DNA of 64,000 nucleotides from Trematomus loennbergii. Taxonomy: Eukaryota; Chordata; Actinopteri; Perciformes; Nototheniidae. The position numbers and the translations under genes were made by a program. Below, one piece after another: positions 49,883 through 63,492 of this stretch. Within the stretch, counting starts at the first letter, position 1, and the number at the start of each line of letters is the position of its first letter. The notes beneath the pieces were generated by a model. That model worked only from the letters and a program-made list of their open reading frames with translations, ran no database searches and was not told the origin of the DNA. Location of the stretch: the NCBI GenBank assembly GCA_012861695.1, contig JAAOOA010000610.1, positions 97,001 to 161,000 on the forward strand, given 5' to 3'.

Positions 49883-52054
49883 GGGAGCCGGCTCGCGCCC
49901 GCGAACGAGCCGTTTTTTTTTGTTAAAGGGCCCATGTCATGGCCATTTCCACTGATCATAATTACATTGTTGAGGTATACTAAAATAGATTTATACTGTG
50001 CAATTTTCCAAACTCACATTGGTTTCTCATACAGCATCTCTGTCAAGCATGTGTATTCAGCAGTATTCACTTTCTCCACTAAACGACTCGTTGGAGCTCT
50101 TGCCCCCCCCTCCCTGTGAGCCTAGTGTGCTCCGATTGGTCAGCTCGGCCACTCGTTCTGATTAGTCAACCACCAGAGAGGCTCCGCCCGCTTTTTTCGG
50201 GGAACATCAGTGTAATGGTACAGCTGATATTTTATACTAACTAACCGAACTGAACCTACAACTGTTGTTATAGAAGAGTGTGACGGCCCCAGGGCCTTTG
50301 TGCAGGTGTGTTGCAGGGCTTACGGTGGGGTGGAGCTGAAGAGGGTAATCAGCGCGATCACGGACACCTCCGTAGCCGGTGCTATTAATCCCAGCGGCCC
50401 GGAGTCTCTCTCCAAAGCGGCTGCAGAAGGACGAACTGAGCGACCCTCTCCCCTCGACCACCTATCTCTGCATTTACCACAATAAATGTGCCGTGGTTTT
50501 GTAAACTCGTGTATGTCTCCTTGCCTTTCCGTTGTGGCCTACGAGCCGACATAACAAAGAGTAAGTTATTTTTACCTGTAATAAACTACTACTGTTTGAT
50601 GAGAAATCAAATCATGGTTTGCTAATATATGAATTCAGGGAAGAAAGGATAGGCCTACTAAGTATTTCCATTAAACTTTATTTTTAGAAATGTACAAAAT
50701 GAACATAAATATACATATATACACACGGTATATCATCCATTCCTCCTCCTCGCATCTTGCCTGCGCACAGCCGGTGCGGTGCCTTTTAGCACGAGGCCTC
50801 AGTAGTAGTAGTAGTCCCGTCCCCGTCATGGATTGTCCGTCAGGATCTGGCTGGACGAAATCAAATGCAAATCACAAAATATTAGAGAAACTTAGTTGTT
50901 TTAGATTCGTTAGTAGTAGTTGTGTAATGAACAGCTTGCCTGCTAATATGCTAACCTAGCTTTGTTTACCTTGGTAGCTAACACGATATGAACGTTAGCT
51001 TGGAGGAAAGGCAACTATAATGCAGTGTAATAAAACTACTATGAACAAAAGCTAGTGGTTCATATTAGGCTAGCAATAACGTGTTTATAATTGCAATCGT
51101 ATACGGGTATTCTGCTACCATACAATGTAACTTGCATGAATACATTGTTTTGCGCTAGCATACAGCTAGCCTCGTTAGCTACATGCAGTATATGTACTGT
51201 CACAATGTACGGTAAATCACCCGGACTATACTGTATGAGTATTCCGTGTGTGTGACTGCAGACATTCTCCTGCCATGACAAACATGTAAGGCCATCTGCT
51301 GACATTGTAGTTGATATATTTAAACGCTAGCAACGTAGCATCACAAAAATGTTTTTCCGACCAAATCTAGCTCTAGCTCCGTGTGTTAGATCGTTGCATA
51401 CACGCTACGCCAGCTATAATGTAATTACGTTTCGCGACTGACCGCACGGCAAATCACCCGGAGTATACTGTCAATAGGTATTTTGTGTGTGAATGCAGAC
51501 ATTCTCCTGCTATGAGATACATGTATGCAAGGCCATCTGCTGATATTAGAGTTGATATATGGAAACTCTATGGGCATAGATATGTCTCATAATTATTTGT
51601 ATGTAAATATGTGATTTGTAAATGTAAAACACAATCCACAAATGCATTTAAAAGATTTGCAAACTCACAAATAAATTTGCAAATGTAAAACGGATCTGCA
51701 AATACGCTAAATATGTTCACAAATAAAAAAAAGATCTGTGAATATCTCTTTAACATTTACAACTTTCGATCAGGCATTTGTGAATCCATTTTGTATTTGT
51801 CGACCAAAAATGCGCTTGCGGATCTCAACTCTCTGCTTGTGGATCGTCTTTTTACACACACGGAATTTTGAGACATACTTTCCGCCGGTCTCGGCAAAAA
51901 TCTACTCGTGTCACTCGGTTGTTTTCGGAAACCACGTGATGGCCTGCTGATGACGACATTTCCGCATGATTTCAAAGTAAGAGCATGATGGCTTATTTAA
52001 TGCTCTGTTTTTTTATTATAATGAACAGCGGAACGTTAGATGCATTCTTTATCA

Positions 52055-52500
52055 CCATCATCATCATGTTATAGTGATACAATTAGTTTGTGTTTATTGG
52101 TTCAATACAGCATATATCGAGCACTTTCGTAGGCATTGATGTTGAAGTACAGGCTACGCCACTTTCGGGTCCCGGGGGAGCAGCTGGCAGCGAAGCAGCC
52201 CAGAGGAAACTCTTTCTTCATTGTTTTTTGTGTATTCAGTCAGCGGGTCAAAGTTACAAAGCACTTCACATATTATTAATCGCCCTAGTTTTACCTTACC
52301 AGTGCAGATAAGGTCATCTGTAGAAAAGCACCGTATTTAGGTCAGCCTTCATAGTAAGGCTACATGAAATGTTATAATATTCATCGTGTCCTTTCTACTG
52401 TATATGCATATATTCCTGTCTATTGCTTTCATTTGTATTTCATGTTATTATGAATACTTGTTTCCACACATTTCACAATTTGGGATGAATGAAGTATCTA
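52055..52500 (+). mobile_element. LINE 3' end, left member of inverted pair
   Basis: It ends CACAATTTGGGATGAATGAA then GTATCTATCTA, a fish LINE 3' terminus. It is the inverted copy of 53805-54080. The following TCTG array starts at the LINE tail. Confidence 0.6.
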
Positions 52501-52538
52501 TCTATATGTCTGTCCGTCTGTCTGTCCGTCTGTCTGTC

Positions 52539-52573
<35 letters not shown>

Positions 52574-52634
52574 CTGTCTGTCTGTCTGTCCGTCTGTCTG
52601 TCTGTCTGTCCGTCTGTCTGTCTGTCTGTCTGTC

Positions 52635-52669
<35 letters not shown>

Positions 52670-52777
52670 CTGTCCGTCTGTCTGTCTGTCTGTCCGTCTG
52701 TCTGTCTGTCCGTCTGTCTGTCTGTCTGTCTGTCCGTCTGTCTGTCTGTCTGTCCGTCTGTCTGTCTGTCTGTCCGT
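52501..52777. repeat. (TCTG/TCCG)n tetranucleotide array
   Basis: About 277 bp of TCTG with regular TCCG variants, directly after the LINE 3' end. Confidence 0.95.
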
Positions 52778-52859
52778 TTTTTTTATATATGTGAAATTCG
52801 TAATTTGAAAAATGATTGATTCGAAAATGATATGCTGCTACAGTACAGTGCAAGTAGCC

Positions 52860-53460
52860 TACTTCTGGGGTTTCATTCAAGCTCGGCTCCGTGTGTGTCT
52901 GTGGCACGAGTGAGCGAGCGAGAGAGAGAGAGAGAGCAAGATTGTTGTTGCTGCGCTAACCGATATTAGAAGCTGTTTCTACAACTAAGTGAAAGGAAAG
53001 TCCTCTCCTGTCAGATAACGTCAGCTCAGTGAGCTAAAGGACTCTCTCAGTGTTTAGATAGTTCACTTTAGTCTAAGTTATCAGTGGGTCTCAAACGGTT
53101 TGATCACCATTTATGTAAAAAGTATTTCCGAGGCACAGTTTATATGATCATTATAGTTATAAAACAATAAGAGAATAAATGAAAAACAGGTATGAAATAC
53201 TATATGACAGTAAAACAAGAATACAGTTTTAAAAGGGGAGTGATTTGTAAAATATCCATAAAGAAAAAGTACATCTGTTTACAGTTCTGCTTCATATGGG
53301 TGTTGAGAGAGGTATCCATAGATCTCTTCATGTTGCTCTCTAAGTGCTCCAGATTGATGCTTTTAACTTCAATAATAATTTTAAAAAAAATCTTCTCCGA
53401 TATGCCGTGAGCTGATTATCGAGCCTTCATTGTAACAGTCGCGGGTGTAGCTGTATGAGC
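52860..53460 (+). mobile_element. Diverged hAT-family fragment
   Basis: Shares TCAGTGGGTCTCAAACGGTT and ATATCCATAAAGAAAAAGTA with the elements at 6483 and 59947. It ends near GTGGGGAGTGTTGCAGT. Both termini are lost. Confidence 0.65.
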
Positions 53461-53531
53461 ATGTGGGGAGTGTTGCAGTAGAACATTTCACTGTAGCCCA
53501 TAGCATTAATGGGAAACCCTACATGTTAGAG

Positions 53532-53804
<273 letters not shown>

Positions 53805-54080
53805 CCTCATTCATCCCAAATTGTGAAATGTGTGGAAACAATAACATTAAATACAAATGAAAGCAATAGACAGGAATATATGCATTTAATGTAGCCTAAA
53901 TACGTTATTAATCGGCCTAGTTTTACCTTACCAGTGCAGTGGTAAGGTAATCTGCAGAAAAGCAAGATGTGAAGTGCTTTGTAACTTTGACCCGCTTGAC
54001 TGAATACACAAAAAACAATGAAGAAAGTTGAACCAATAAACTAACACAAACTAACTGTATCACTATAACATGATGGTGAT
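53805..54080 (-). mobile_element. LINE 3' end, right member of inverted pair
   Basis: CCTCATTCATCCCAAATTGT and the following bases repeat 52055-52500 in inverted form. The pair could fold into a stem with both tetranucleotide arrays in the loop. Confidence 0.6.
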
Positions 54081-54970
54081 TGTTACGATTGTTACGACCC
54101 TGGGTCGTTATGTCATTTGTGTGTAGATATTTTCCCTCCTCCTGTATCTGTCCTGTTGTGCTGTGGTCCTACTTATACCGTATACTGGTCCTCTTGCTTG
54201 TCTTGAAAACCTCAGAAAAGAAACTACTTTAACCTGTCCTTGTTGGACACGCTTTAATTTATGCAAAAGTGTGAAACCCTTTTCTTTTGGTTGATTCTCG
54301 TTTTCTCCTGTTTATACGTCAGAGTAGGTAAGAAGCCTGTACGTTTATTTTCTTATTTGTTAGGCAATATTTATGTGTTCAGAGATTTGTTTGTTTTGTG
54401 GGTTGTTGCGTTTCTTTGTTAAAAACGTTGGTAATTAAAATGACCAAACGGCATTCTCTGTCTCGGTGTCCATGTTCTTGGGAGTGGGAAGAGTTGGGAG
54501 AGGGCAATTTTATGCTGCGCCTAGTTTCCCTAGATCTGGGCGTAACAGTGATAAAGAATGCATCTCATAGCCGTGGGAACATGTTTCAAATGGGGGGTGC
54601 TGTGGGGATGACACCAGGGCCGGTTCTGACCAATTTGCTGCCCTAGGCAAGATTTTAGCTGGCATCCCTCCCCCCCCCCGGGCGTGCAGGAAACTAAACC
54701 CACCTCCCCTGAACATGGGTCGACTGAAGAGTCTCGTCATGCCTGCCTACAAGCAGTAGCGCTGAGCAAAGTGACTAGAAGGCAACCACACACTTATAAA
54801 AAAAAACACACTTTATAAAGTCAGGCAACACTAACCAGGCTTCGTGTGATTCTGTTTATTTGTACCTTACTTTGACCATCCGTTCGCTGTTATTGATCAT
54901 TGTGGAGAGCAGGCAGACGTTTTGTTTTGTATTATAGCAGCTATCGGATGGAATCAATACATGGGCTGCA
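54081..54970. other. No gene recognised; hAT-like end near 54614
   Basis: CAGGGCCGGTTCTGACCAAT at about 54614 resembles a hAT terminus. The rest has no recognised feature. Confidence 0.4.
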
Positions 54971-54972
54971 AC

Positions 54973-55447
54973 TTAAAGGGGACCTATCATGCAAAATGCA
55001 CTTTTGTACGTCTTTTTACATGAATATGTGTCCCCGGTGTTCCAGGGAACTCACCAAGTGTCAGAAAACACAACCCTCTCTATTTTCCTCCATACCCAAA
55101 TCTCTAAAAAAGGGGCTGCAACGGATCTGATAAAAACTGATCCAGATTTGAACACTGTCCTGACGTCAGGACGGTGGCGCTACGGCTATTGGGCCAACTC
55201 CACCAATCAGGAGGAGACAGTCACGGCCATTGCCGTTCGAAAGCGCTGGAGACGCTGTAGTACATATGCCAGGCCTGTAGATGGTGCTGTTCTCACAGAA
55301 TCTGCCCTTGCAGAGCAGAGCTAAAAAAAAGTGCAAATTGAGCGAAATGAGGCATGGCTAAAATGCATGATCTGTTTGGTATTTTGAAAACATTTTGTAT
55401 GGCCCTACAATATATCATTTAAATATACCATGATAGGTCCACTTTAA
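54973..55447 (+). mobile_element. TTAA-flanked MITE (AGGGGACCTATCATG)
   Basis: TTAAAGGGGACCTATCATG and CATGATAGGTCCACTTTAA form inverted ends with TTAA at both sides, 475 bp, no coding capacity. Confidence 0.8.
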
Positions 55448-55979
55448 GGGGAACTGGGGATATGTATCAGCTGCTTGTGTGACAGTCAGACAGTGAATAC
55501 TTTAGAGCCGTGTGAGCTAACCCGGAGCTAACGGGAGAATAAACTCCCGTGGAAGAGCAGCCAGCACTGCAGCGGTCGCTAAATGCCTGAAACACATTAA
55601 TAAACAATGAACCACGGCACTCTGGAGAAAAGTATAAGGTTGGAGAAGTCGTTATTTAATTTAATCTGGCTTCGTATGATTAAAAGCAACACGATCATCG
55701 ACCCGACGCAGTCCCCTGTTGTTGTTGTTGTTGTTGTGAGCGCCGTTGGGGAGCAAATCAGCGATGTAAACGGTGACGTCATGACGCAGCAGCACCAGTC
55801 GGGCTCTGGGCGGTGTGAACAGAGCGGGAGCAGAAAAGGGAAACCGGAGCTGAACCAGAAAAGCTCTAGAGGAGCTAGAATGGGAAAAGCGCTGGTGTGA
55901 AAGCTGCATTATTGACATGTTGGACAGCTTATATAAAAAGGCTTCAAATGTATTTAGTATTGTATTAACATGTTTTAAC

Positions 55980-56471
55980 ACGTCACATCCTCTAGGGGGG
56001 TCCGGGGATGCCCCCCCGGGAAGATTATTTTTAACATTTTAAAGTAAAATGCTTCAATCTGGAGCACTTTGAGCATAATTACAAGAGACTGGATCTAGGG
56101 GGGACAACTCTAAAACACCCATATGAAGAAGATCGGTTTACATTTTAATAATCAATAAGTATGTGAACATAACCAATAACCCATAGCCAATAACAAATAC
56201 ATGTAACATACTTTATTTTTGTTGTTCATTTATATCTTATTTTACCTAGTTAACAGTTATTTATTTATGCATATTTTTTAATCTCTCCAGTTTTAAAGGA
56301 TATTTTGGTTTACTGTCCTATAGTATACATTGAAATGATTTCAAACCTGTTGTTATTTATCCTAATAATTATAAAGGTGTGCCTTGGAAATATGTGTTTA
56401 CATAAATTGTGATCAAACCGTTTGAGACCCACTGAGATAACTTAGAGTAAAGTGAACTATCTAAACCGTTA
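55980..56471 (-). mobile_element. Diverged hAT-family fragment, inverted
   Basis: TCCTCTAGGGGGGTCCGGGG and GTTTGAGACCCACTGAGATA mark the same family as 47960-49116. It is interrupted by the MITE at 56472 and resumes at 57043. Confidence 0.65.
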
Positions 56472-57042
56472 CGGGCCGTCTCCACGGCAGCGTTAAAAAA
56501 TCTTGAAACGCTTCTGCCCATTCACTTTGAATGGGGTGACGTCACTTTTTTTCGCTTTCGCCGAAATGCATTGTGGGCAGGCGAGCGGAGATTCTCAGGA
56601 TTTTCAAGATCCAAAGTTGAACAATGTTCAACTTTTGAAGCTGAGGTGGAAGCGTCAGCCAATCAAATCCCGTGTACGCAAATCTGACAGTTCAAGCTCT
56701 AGCCAATCAAACGGCGTGTATGCTGGGAGAGACAGACCGCAGGTCATTTCCTCATATTCCAAAACATGGAGGAGAAATTAGCGGTAGCGAATCAATCACC
56801 CGGTGCTTTATGACCAGACCTACCGGGATATAAACCGGAGGAGCCAGGCATGGAGGGAGGTGGCAGAGACAGTGGTATGTTTTCGCCTGTTTTGGGGAGT
56901 TTATATCCAGTTTACTTCGGGCTTTTTGGCTTCATATGTCGCGGGCGGGAGATTCATGTGATTGGTTGATCGCAAAAAAATCCCCAAGCCTCAGATACGC
57001 CCACCTCCAAGATTTTTTTAACGCTGCCGTGGAGACGGCCCG
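56472..57042. mobile_element. MITE with CGGGCCGTCTCCACGGCAGC ends
   Basis: CGGGCCGTCTCCACGGCAGC and its exact inverted copy bound 571 bp. It is inserted in the hAT-family fragment. TSD unclear (TTA/TCA-like). No protein motif seen. Confidence 0.75.
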
Positions 57043-57869
57043 TCAGAGTCCTTTACCTCACTGAGCCTCTCAGGGGAAATGGAAAATGTAACCGGGGTGA
57101 AAAGGGTGTTATCTTTACTTAATTATGAATGTTGTTACATCAATGCCGAAAATTAGTTTTTTTTGTATTATATTTGTATTATATTTCCATTAATCTTGTG
57201 GACGTGCAGATTCCCATGTCCTCCATCAGGGGCGCTGCAGCACCCTCAGCACCCCTACCCCCATGGCCATGGCACCCGCTGTTCATTAAAAAAACAGCGC
57301 TTTAAACAACCATCATGCTCTTACTTTGAAAACCATGCGGAAATGTCGTCATCAGCAGGCCTTCACGTGGCTTCCGAAAATAACCGAGTGACACGTAGAT
57401 TTTAGCCGAGACCGGCGGAAAGTATGTCTCAAAACTCCGTGTGTGTAAAAGACGATCCGCAAGCAGAGATTTGAGATCTACAAGCGCATTTTTGGTTGAC
57501 AAATACAAAATGGATTCACAAATGCCTGATCGAAAGTTGTAAATGTTAAAGAGATATTCAAAGATCTTTTTTTTATTTGTAAAAATATTTTGCGCATTTG
57601 CAGATCCGTTTTACATTTGCAAATTTATTTGTGAGTTTGCAAATCTTTTAAATGCATTTGTGGATTGTGTTTTACATTTACAAATCACATATTTACACAC
57701 AAATTATTTTTCTGTTCACACAAATAATTATGAGACATATCTATGCCCATAAAACTCTAGCAACTTAGTTAGCACAGTTAGCACTGTGTCAATGGCTTAG
57801 CAGTCCAACACAGTTTACACATTTAAACAGTCTTGTTTGATAAATACACAAATAACAATGCAAACTTAC

Positions 57870-58023
57870 AGGTTGTATACCCGGATCTTCCCCTGCTCCA
57901 AACGGTCCAAACAAGCTGTGCATATCCGGCCTCAAACTGGGCAATGTTTTGGAAGCTTTCGTCTGTGAAATGCCGGTTCTTCGAACCTCTGGAGGAGGAA
58001 CACGCCGCTGCTGGTGTGGCCAT
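57870..58023 (-). CDS. Candidate first exon in TTAA element, right copy
   Basis: Same ATG, reading frame and GTAAGT donor as 4397-4550. The two copies agree over the whole exon, apart from possible silent changes. Function unknown, likely transposon-derived. Confidence 0.35.
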
Positions 58024-58499
58024 AGCTCTTCGGGATTGGTCCATTTCGTTCCGGGTACCGCATGACATCAGGCGGTACCCGGAAGAATCAAATGGGCAGT
58101 GACGTATCTCCAACGAGGCGTTTTGGGGAGGTGTTAGAGTTTTACTCGCTACAGGGTGTACTTTGAGGGTTTTGACTCTGCACACCGTTTACATGCATAA
58201 AAACCTTCATAACACACAAGGGGACGGGTAATAACCGGAAAAGCATGACATGGGAGCTTTAAGGTTATCAAAAATGATAAAAAGAGAGGAACTGTTAAGG
58301 AATAATTCTTCTAGATATCTAACCTTTTGCTCTGTGACGTTTTATGATCTACTCTGACGTCTGTTATCTCCTTTAAGGAAAGGCCTTGGTGCCATATGTG
58401 TTGTTGTCACCAGTTTGTGACCGGTCAACTTGTCTGGCACGAATGGTAATTGTTGTGAGAACGCTGAGGCACTTCTTTATCGGTGTTTGTGGACTCTAA

Positions 58500-59263
58500 T
58501 GGCGCGTTTCCACTACAGCGCGGAGCACGGTTTAAGAGGGCTGTGACGTCAGCGGCCCGTCTTTGGTTGCGTTTCCACTTGGCCTAGTACCGGCCGGCGG
58601 GTCCTAATTCACAGTTTTTCTGGCCTCATAAAATCGTGGGTCTAGGGCCAGAGACAACGAGGCTGAGTCGGGCTGAGTATGCTAAACTAGAGAGAGAATC
58701 GCTGGCAAGGGGGCTACAACTACAACAAGATGGACATATTTGACCGTGATTTAATTGTAATACACGTTTCAAAATGATGCCGAAGTAACAACATACTGAT
58801 ACCGGTTAGTAAAAACCATGAATTAATGCTTTGACAAGTCTGCAGACAGACGGCAGGAGAAAACCTTTTAAAATGCGTGTTTTCTAAATGGAGATTGGCT
58901 AAGCTAACGCAGTATATGCTCCGACCGTCCACACTCACAACAACGGCCTATACAGACATAAATAAAGCAGCGACTGTATTCTCCATGACACAGGCAGTCT
59001 GTGGTTTGTACTTGTTTCACTTTTGTCTAGTTTCTGAACAGATATGAGGAGCTGTGAGCTCTGAGTGCTAACAGCTAACGGCTGTGTTGTTTTTCTGGGG
59101 TTCTCATTGAAGATGACGTCACGGCTCCGCCTACACTGCGTTACTATAGATACTACCCCAGTTCTTAAACTGTAATGGAAATGCGCCATAAAGTGAGCCA
59201 GTCCTAACGAGGCCTAGCCATACCGAGCGAGGCCGAGCGAGGCCGTGTAGTGGAAATGCGCCA
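58500..59263 (+). mobile_element. PIF/Harbinger-like MITE, right copy
   Basis: Same ends and TAA duplications (58497-58499, 59264-59266) as the element at 5035-5786. Confidence 0.75.
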
Positions 59264-59946
59264 TAAGATGTGAAATCTTCGAGGCCATGAGTGTCGGACG
59301 CAGGTGGTTCAGTGTTCCCAGCTGTTTAGTCTACTCCTTCAGAGATGTTGATTACTCTCTGTGAACCAGTTAAAAGGTCTAGCATAGAGAGAGGCTCTTC
59401 AGAATTGACGTGGCAACTCTACCGTGAAGTCAGAACCTCTGACTCTTTGACTTGTGATGTGAATCCTCCGGCCGATACTCTGAATAAACCCATCAGTGTT
59501 TGACATCAAAAGCTCCAACTCTCACCGTGTCTCCTTCCTGAGTCGGTGACTCCCAATGCATTGCTACACAGAAGTTTCCCCCACACTAATGATTATTAAT
59601 TATTATTCCCCTCTCTTCTGATACCAATACTGTGCCGATGAGAAAGTGTAGGCTACCTGTAACACTCTCCAAACTACTGTAGGAGCGGAATCATTCGAAA
59701 AATATTATATAGGATAATGCTATACAATGCTAACGGAGGCGACACGTACGTTATTCACGCGCTTATCCACACGTACGTTATCAACACGCATATCTAAGAT
59801 AGTGCTTTCTAAGCTACGCCGCCGCTACGTGAGCGCGTACTTTGAGCGCGTACTTTGAGCGCGTACTTTGAGCGCACCTATGGTACGTCGCCGTGACGTC
59901 TGACGTCTGACATCGTCGTGACGTCGCCTGTATTCTACGTCAACCC

Positions 59947-61098
<1,152 letters not shown>

Positions 61099-61167
61099 GT
61101 CAACCCATTCAAAATTGATGGAGGCGTTGGCGCACGTTGACACGTCAGTTCTCCGCTCAGTTAGCTT

Positions 61168-61304
61168 AGTTATCTGTTCTTTGGCACAAATCACACCTCA
61201 TAGTTATCTGTTCTTTGGCACAAATCACACCTCATAGTTATCTGTTCTTTAGCACAAATCACACCTCATAGTTATCTGTTCTTTGGCACAAATCACACCT
61301 CATA
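61168..61304 (+). repeat. 34-bp tandem repeat upstream of TRIM, right copy
   Basis: Four units as in the left copy at 7688-7819. Confidence 0.8.
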
Positions 61305-61379
61305 CAGAAGCTGATAGGCCACATTCACTGCTCACACACGTCCTGTTCAGATAACCTGTCACACTAGTTTCAGCTCTCA

Positions 61380-61391
61380 GGAAGTGAAACT
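61380..61391 (+). promoter_or_regulatory. ISRE/IRF-like element, right copy
   Basis: GGAAGTGAAACT, 28 bp before the ATG at 61420, same as in the left copy. Confidence 0.4.
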
Positions 61392-61419
61392 CAGACACTC
61401 GCTGCTACTGAGAGGTGAA

Positions 61420-63067
61420 ATGGCGCAGAAAGGAGTTCAGCTGGACCGGGAACTTATCTTGTTCGATCTGTCTGGATCTACTGAAGGATCCGGTGACTAC
61501 TACCTGTGGACACAGCTACTGCATGAAGTGTATTAAAGGCTTCTGGGACGGAGAGGATGAGAAGAAGATCCACAGCTGCCCTCAGTGCAGGCAGAGCTTC
61601 ACACCGAGGCCTGTCCTGCTGAAAACACCATGCTAGCAGCTTTAGTGGAGGAGCTGAAGAAGACTGGACTCCAAGCTGCTCCTGCTGATCTCTGCTATGC
61701 TGGAGCTGAAGATGTGGCCTGTGATGTCTGCACTGGGAGGAAACTGAGAGCCTGTAAGTCCTGCCTCGTGTGTCTTATATCTTATTGTGACCAACACCTC
61801 CAGCCTCATTATGAATTGCCTGCCTTTAAAAAACACAAGCTGGTGGAGCCCTCCAAGAAGCTCCAGGAGAACATCTGCTCTCGTCACGACGAGGTGATGA
61901 AGATGTTCTGCCGCACTGATCAGCAGTGTATCTGTTATCTCTGCTCTGTGGACGAACACAAAGGCCACGACACGGTGTCAGCTGCAGCAGAGAGGACTGA
62001 GAGGCAGAGAGAGCTGGAGGGGAGTCGACTAAACATCCAGCAGAGAATCCAGGACAGAGAGAAGGAGGTGAAGCTGCTTCAGCAGGAGGTGGAGGCCGTC
62101 AATGGCTCTGCTGATAAAGCAGTGGAGGACAGTGAGAAGATGTTCACTGAGCTGATCCGTCTCATGGAGAAGAGAAGCTCTGATGTGAAGCAGCAGGTCA
62201 GATCCCAGCAGAAGAGAGAAGTGAGTCGAGTCAAAGAGCTTCAGGAGAAGCTGGAGCAGGAGATCTCTGAGCTGAAGAGGAGAGACGCTGAGCTGAAGCT
62301 GCTGTCTCACACAGAGGATCACAACCAGTTTCTGCACAGCTACCCCTCACTGTCAGCCCTCAGTGAACCTACACACTCCTCCAGCATCAACATCCGTCCT
62401 CTGAGCTACTTTGAGGACGTGACGGCGGCCCTGTCAGCACTCAGAGACAAACTACAGGACGTCCTGAGAGAGGAATGGACAAACGTCTCACCGACTGAAG
62501 TGGAGGTTTTACTGTCAGCAGCAGAGCCCACCACCAGAGCTGGGTTCTTACATATTCACAGGAAGTCACTCTGGATCCAAACAGCACACACACTGGTATT
62601 ATCTGAGGGGAGCAGAAAAGCAACACACATGGGACAAGATCAGTCTTATTCTAGTCACCCAGACAGATTCACTGTATGAGCTCAGGTCCTGAGTAGAGAG
62701 AGTCTGACTGGACGTTGTTACTGGGAGGTGGAGTGGAGAGGGAGCAGTTTGTGTTGCAGTCGCATACAAGAATATCAGCAGAGCAGGGGGGGACTGAATG
62801 TTATTTGGACACAATGACAAATCTTGGTCCTTATTTGTACCAAAGCAGTTATTCATTTCGTTACAACAGTATCCTCACTCCCGTCTCAGGTCCTCGTCCT
62901 CCAGAGTAGGAGTGTACCTGGATCACAGAGCAGGTGTTCTGTCCTTCTACAGCATCGTCTCTGAAACCATGACTCTCCTCCACAGAGAGCAGACCACATT
63001 CACTCAGCCGCTACATGCTGGGGTTCGCTTTGTTGGAGCCACAGCTGAGTTGTGTAACCTGAAATAG
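61420..63067 (+). pseudogene. TRIM E3 ligase gene (RING-B-box-coiled coil-PRY/SPRY), right copy
   Basis: Intronless and about 549 codons, the expected length for a fish TRIM16/TRIM25-like protein. RING Cys/His residues are all present (CSICLDLL...[11 protein letters not shown]...[10 protein letters not shown]), then B-box 1, B-box 2 (CSRHDEVMKMFC...CYLCSVDEHKGHD), a coiled coil of about 130 residues (ERQRELEGSRLNIQQRIQDR...) and PRY/SPRY up to GVRFVGATAELCNLK. Breaks: a shift after [11 protein letters not shown] (two bases missing against the left copy), a second near 61630 (KT/NT at the end of the RING segment), TGA where the family has Trp at about 62679, and a shift near 62740 in SPRY. The longest open part is 61585-62679. 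The TGA is shared with the left copy. It would conjugate ubiquitin and act in innate immunity if functional. Confidence 0.85.
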
Positions 63068-63425
63068 CCTGAAGTCATTTGAGGAACTCTTCTACTTCTT
63101 AAAGTCACCGTGTGTCCATCAGAGCTGATTGCTCATGTCTTCACTGCACAGAGATCAGCTGTCAATCAAACATGATGGGATGTGCTTGAACATCTTCTCA
63201 TGAGTTGTTGTAGATGTTGGAGTTCCTTTAGGCGGCGCTCCTTCCTGTCTCTGTTTAGCCATGGAGGCTGATTGAAGAAGGAAATCAAACACATTCAAAG
63301 AAAAGTCATTCAAAAGAAAAGCTAACGGGTTGAGTTTGTAATGAATTATGTTTCTATTTTCAAGATGTGAGATGAGTGCCACATTAACACATGTCTGTAC
63401 TAAATAATATGTTGGGGTTTTACTT

Positions 63426-63431
63426 AATAAA
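63426..63431 (+). promoter_or_regulatory. Possible poly(A) signal for TRIM, right
   Basis: AATAAA 359 bp after the TRIM stop, at the position homologous to 10147-10152. Confidence 0.35.
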
Positions 63432-63492
63432 GAAATAAGAGGACAAAAGTGAAAATCTCAGTCTTTTGTTTTTTAATTATAAAAATATCTCT

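Noticed and set aside
52473..52907. Thr/Asp/Arg/Gln repeat protein
   Set aside because: Translation of the TCTG tetranucleotide array.
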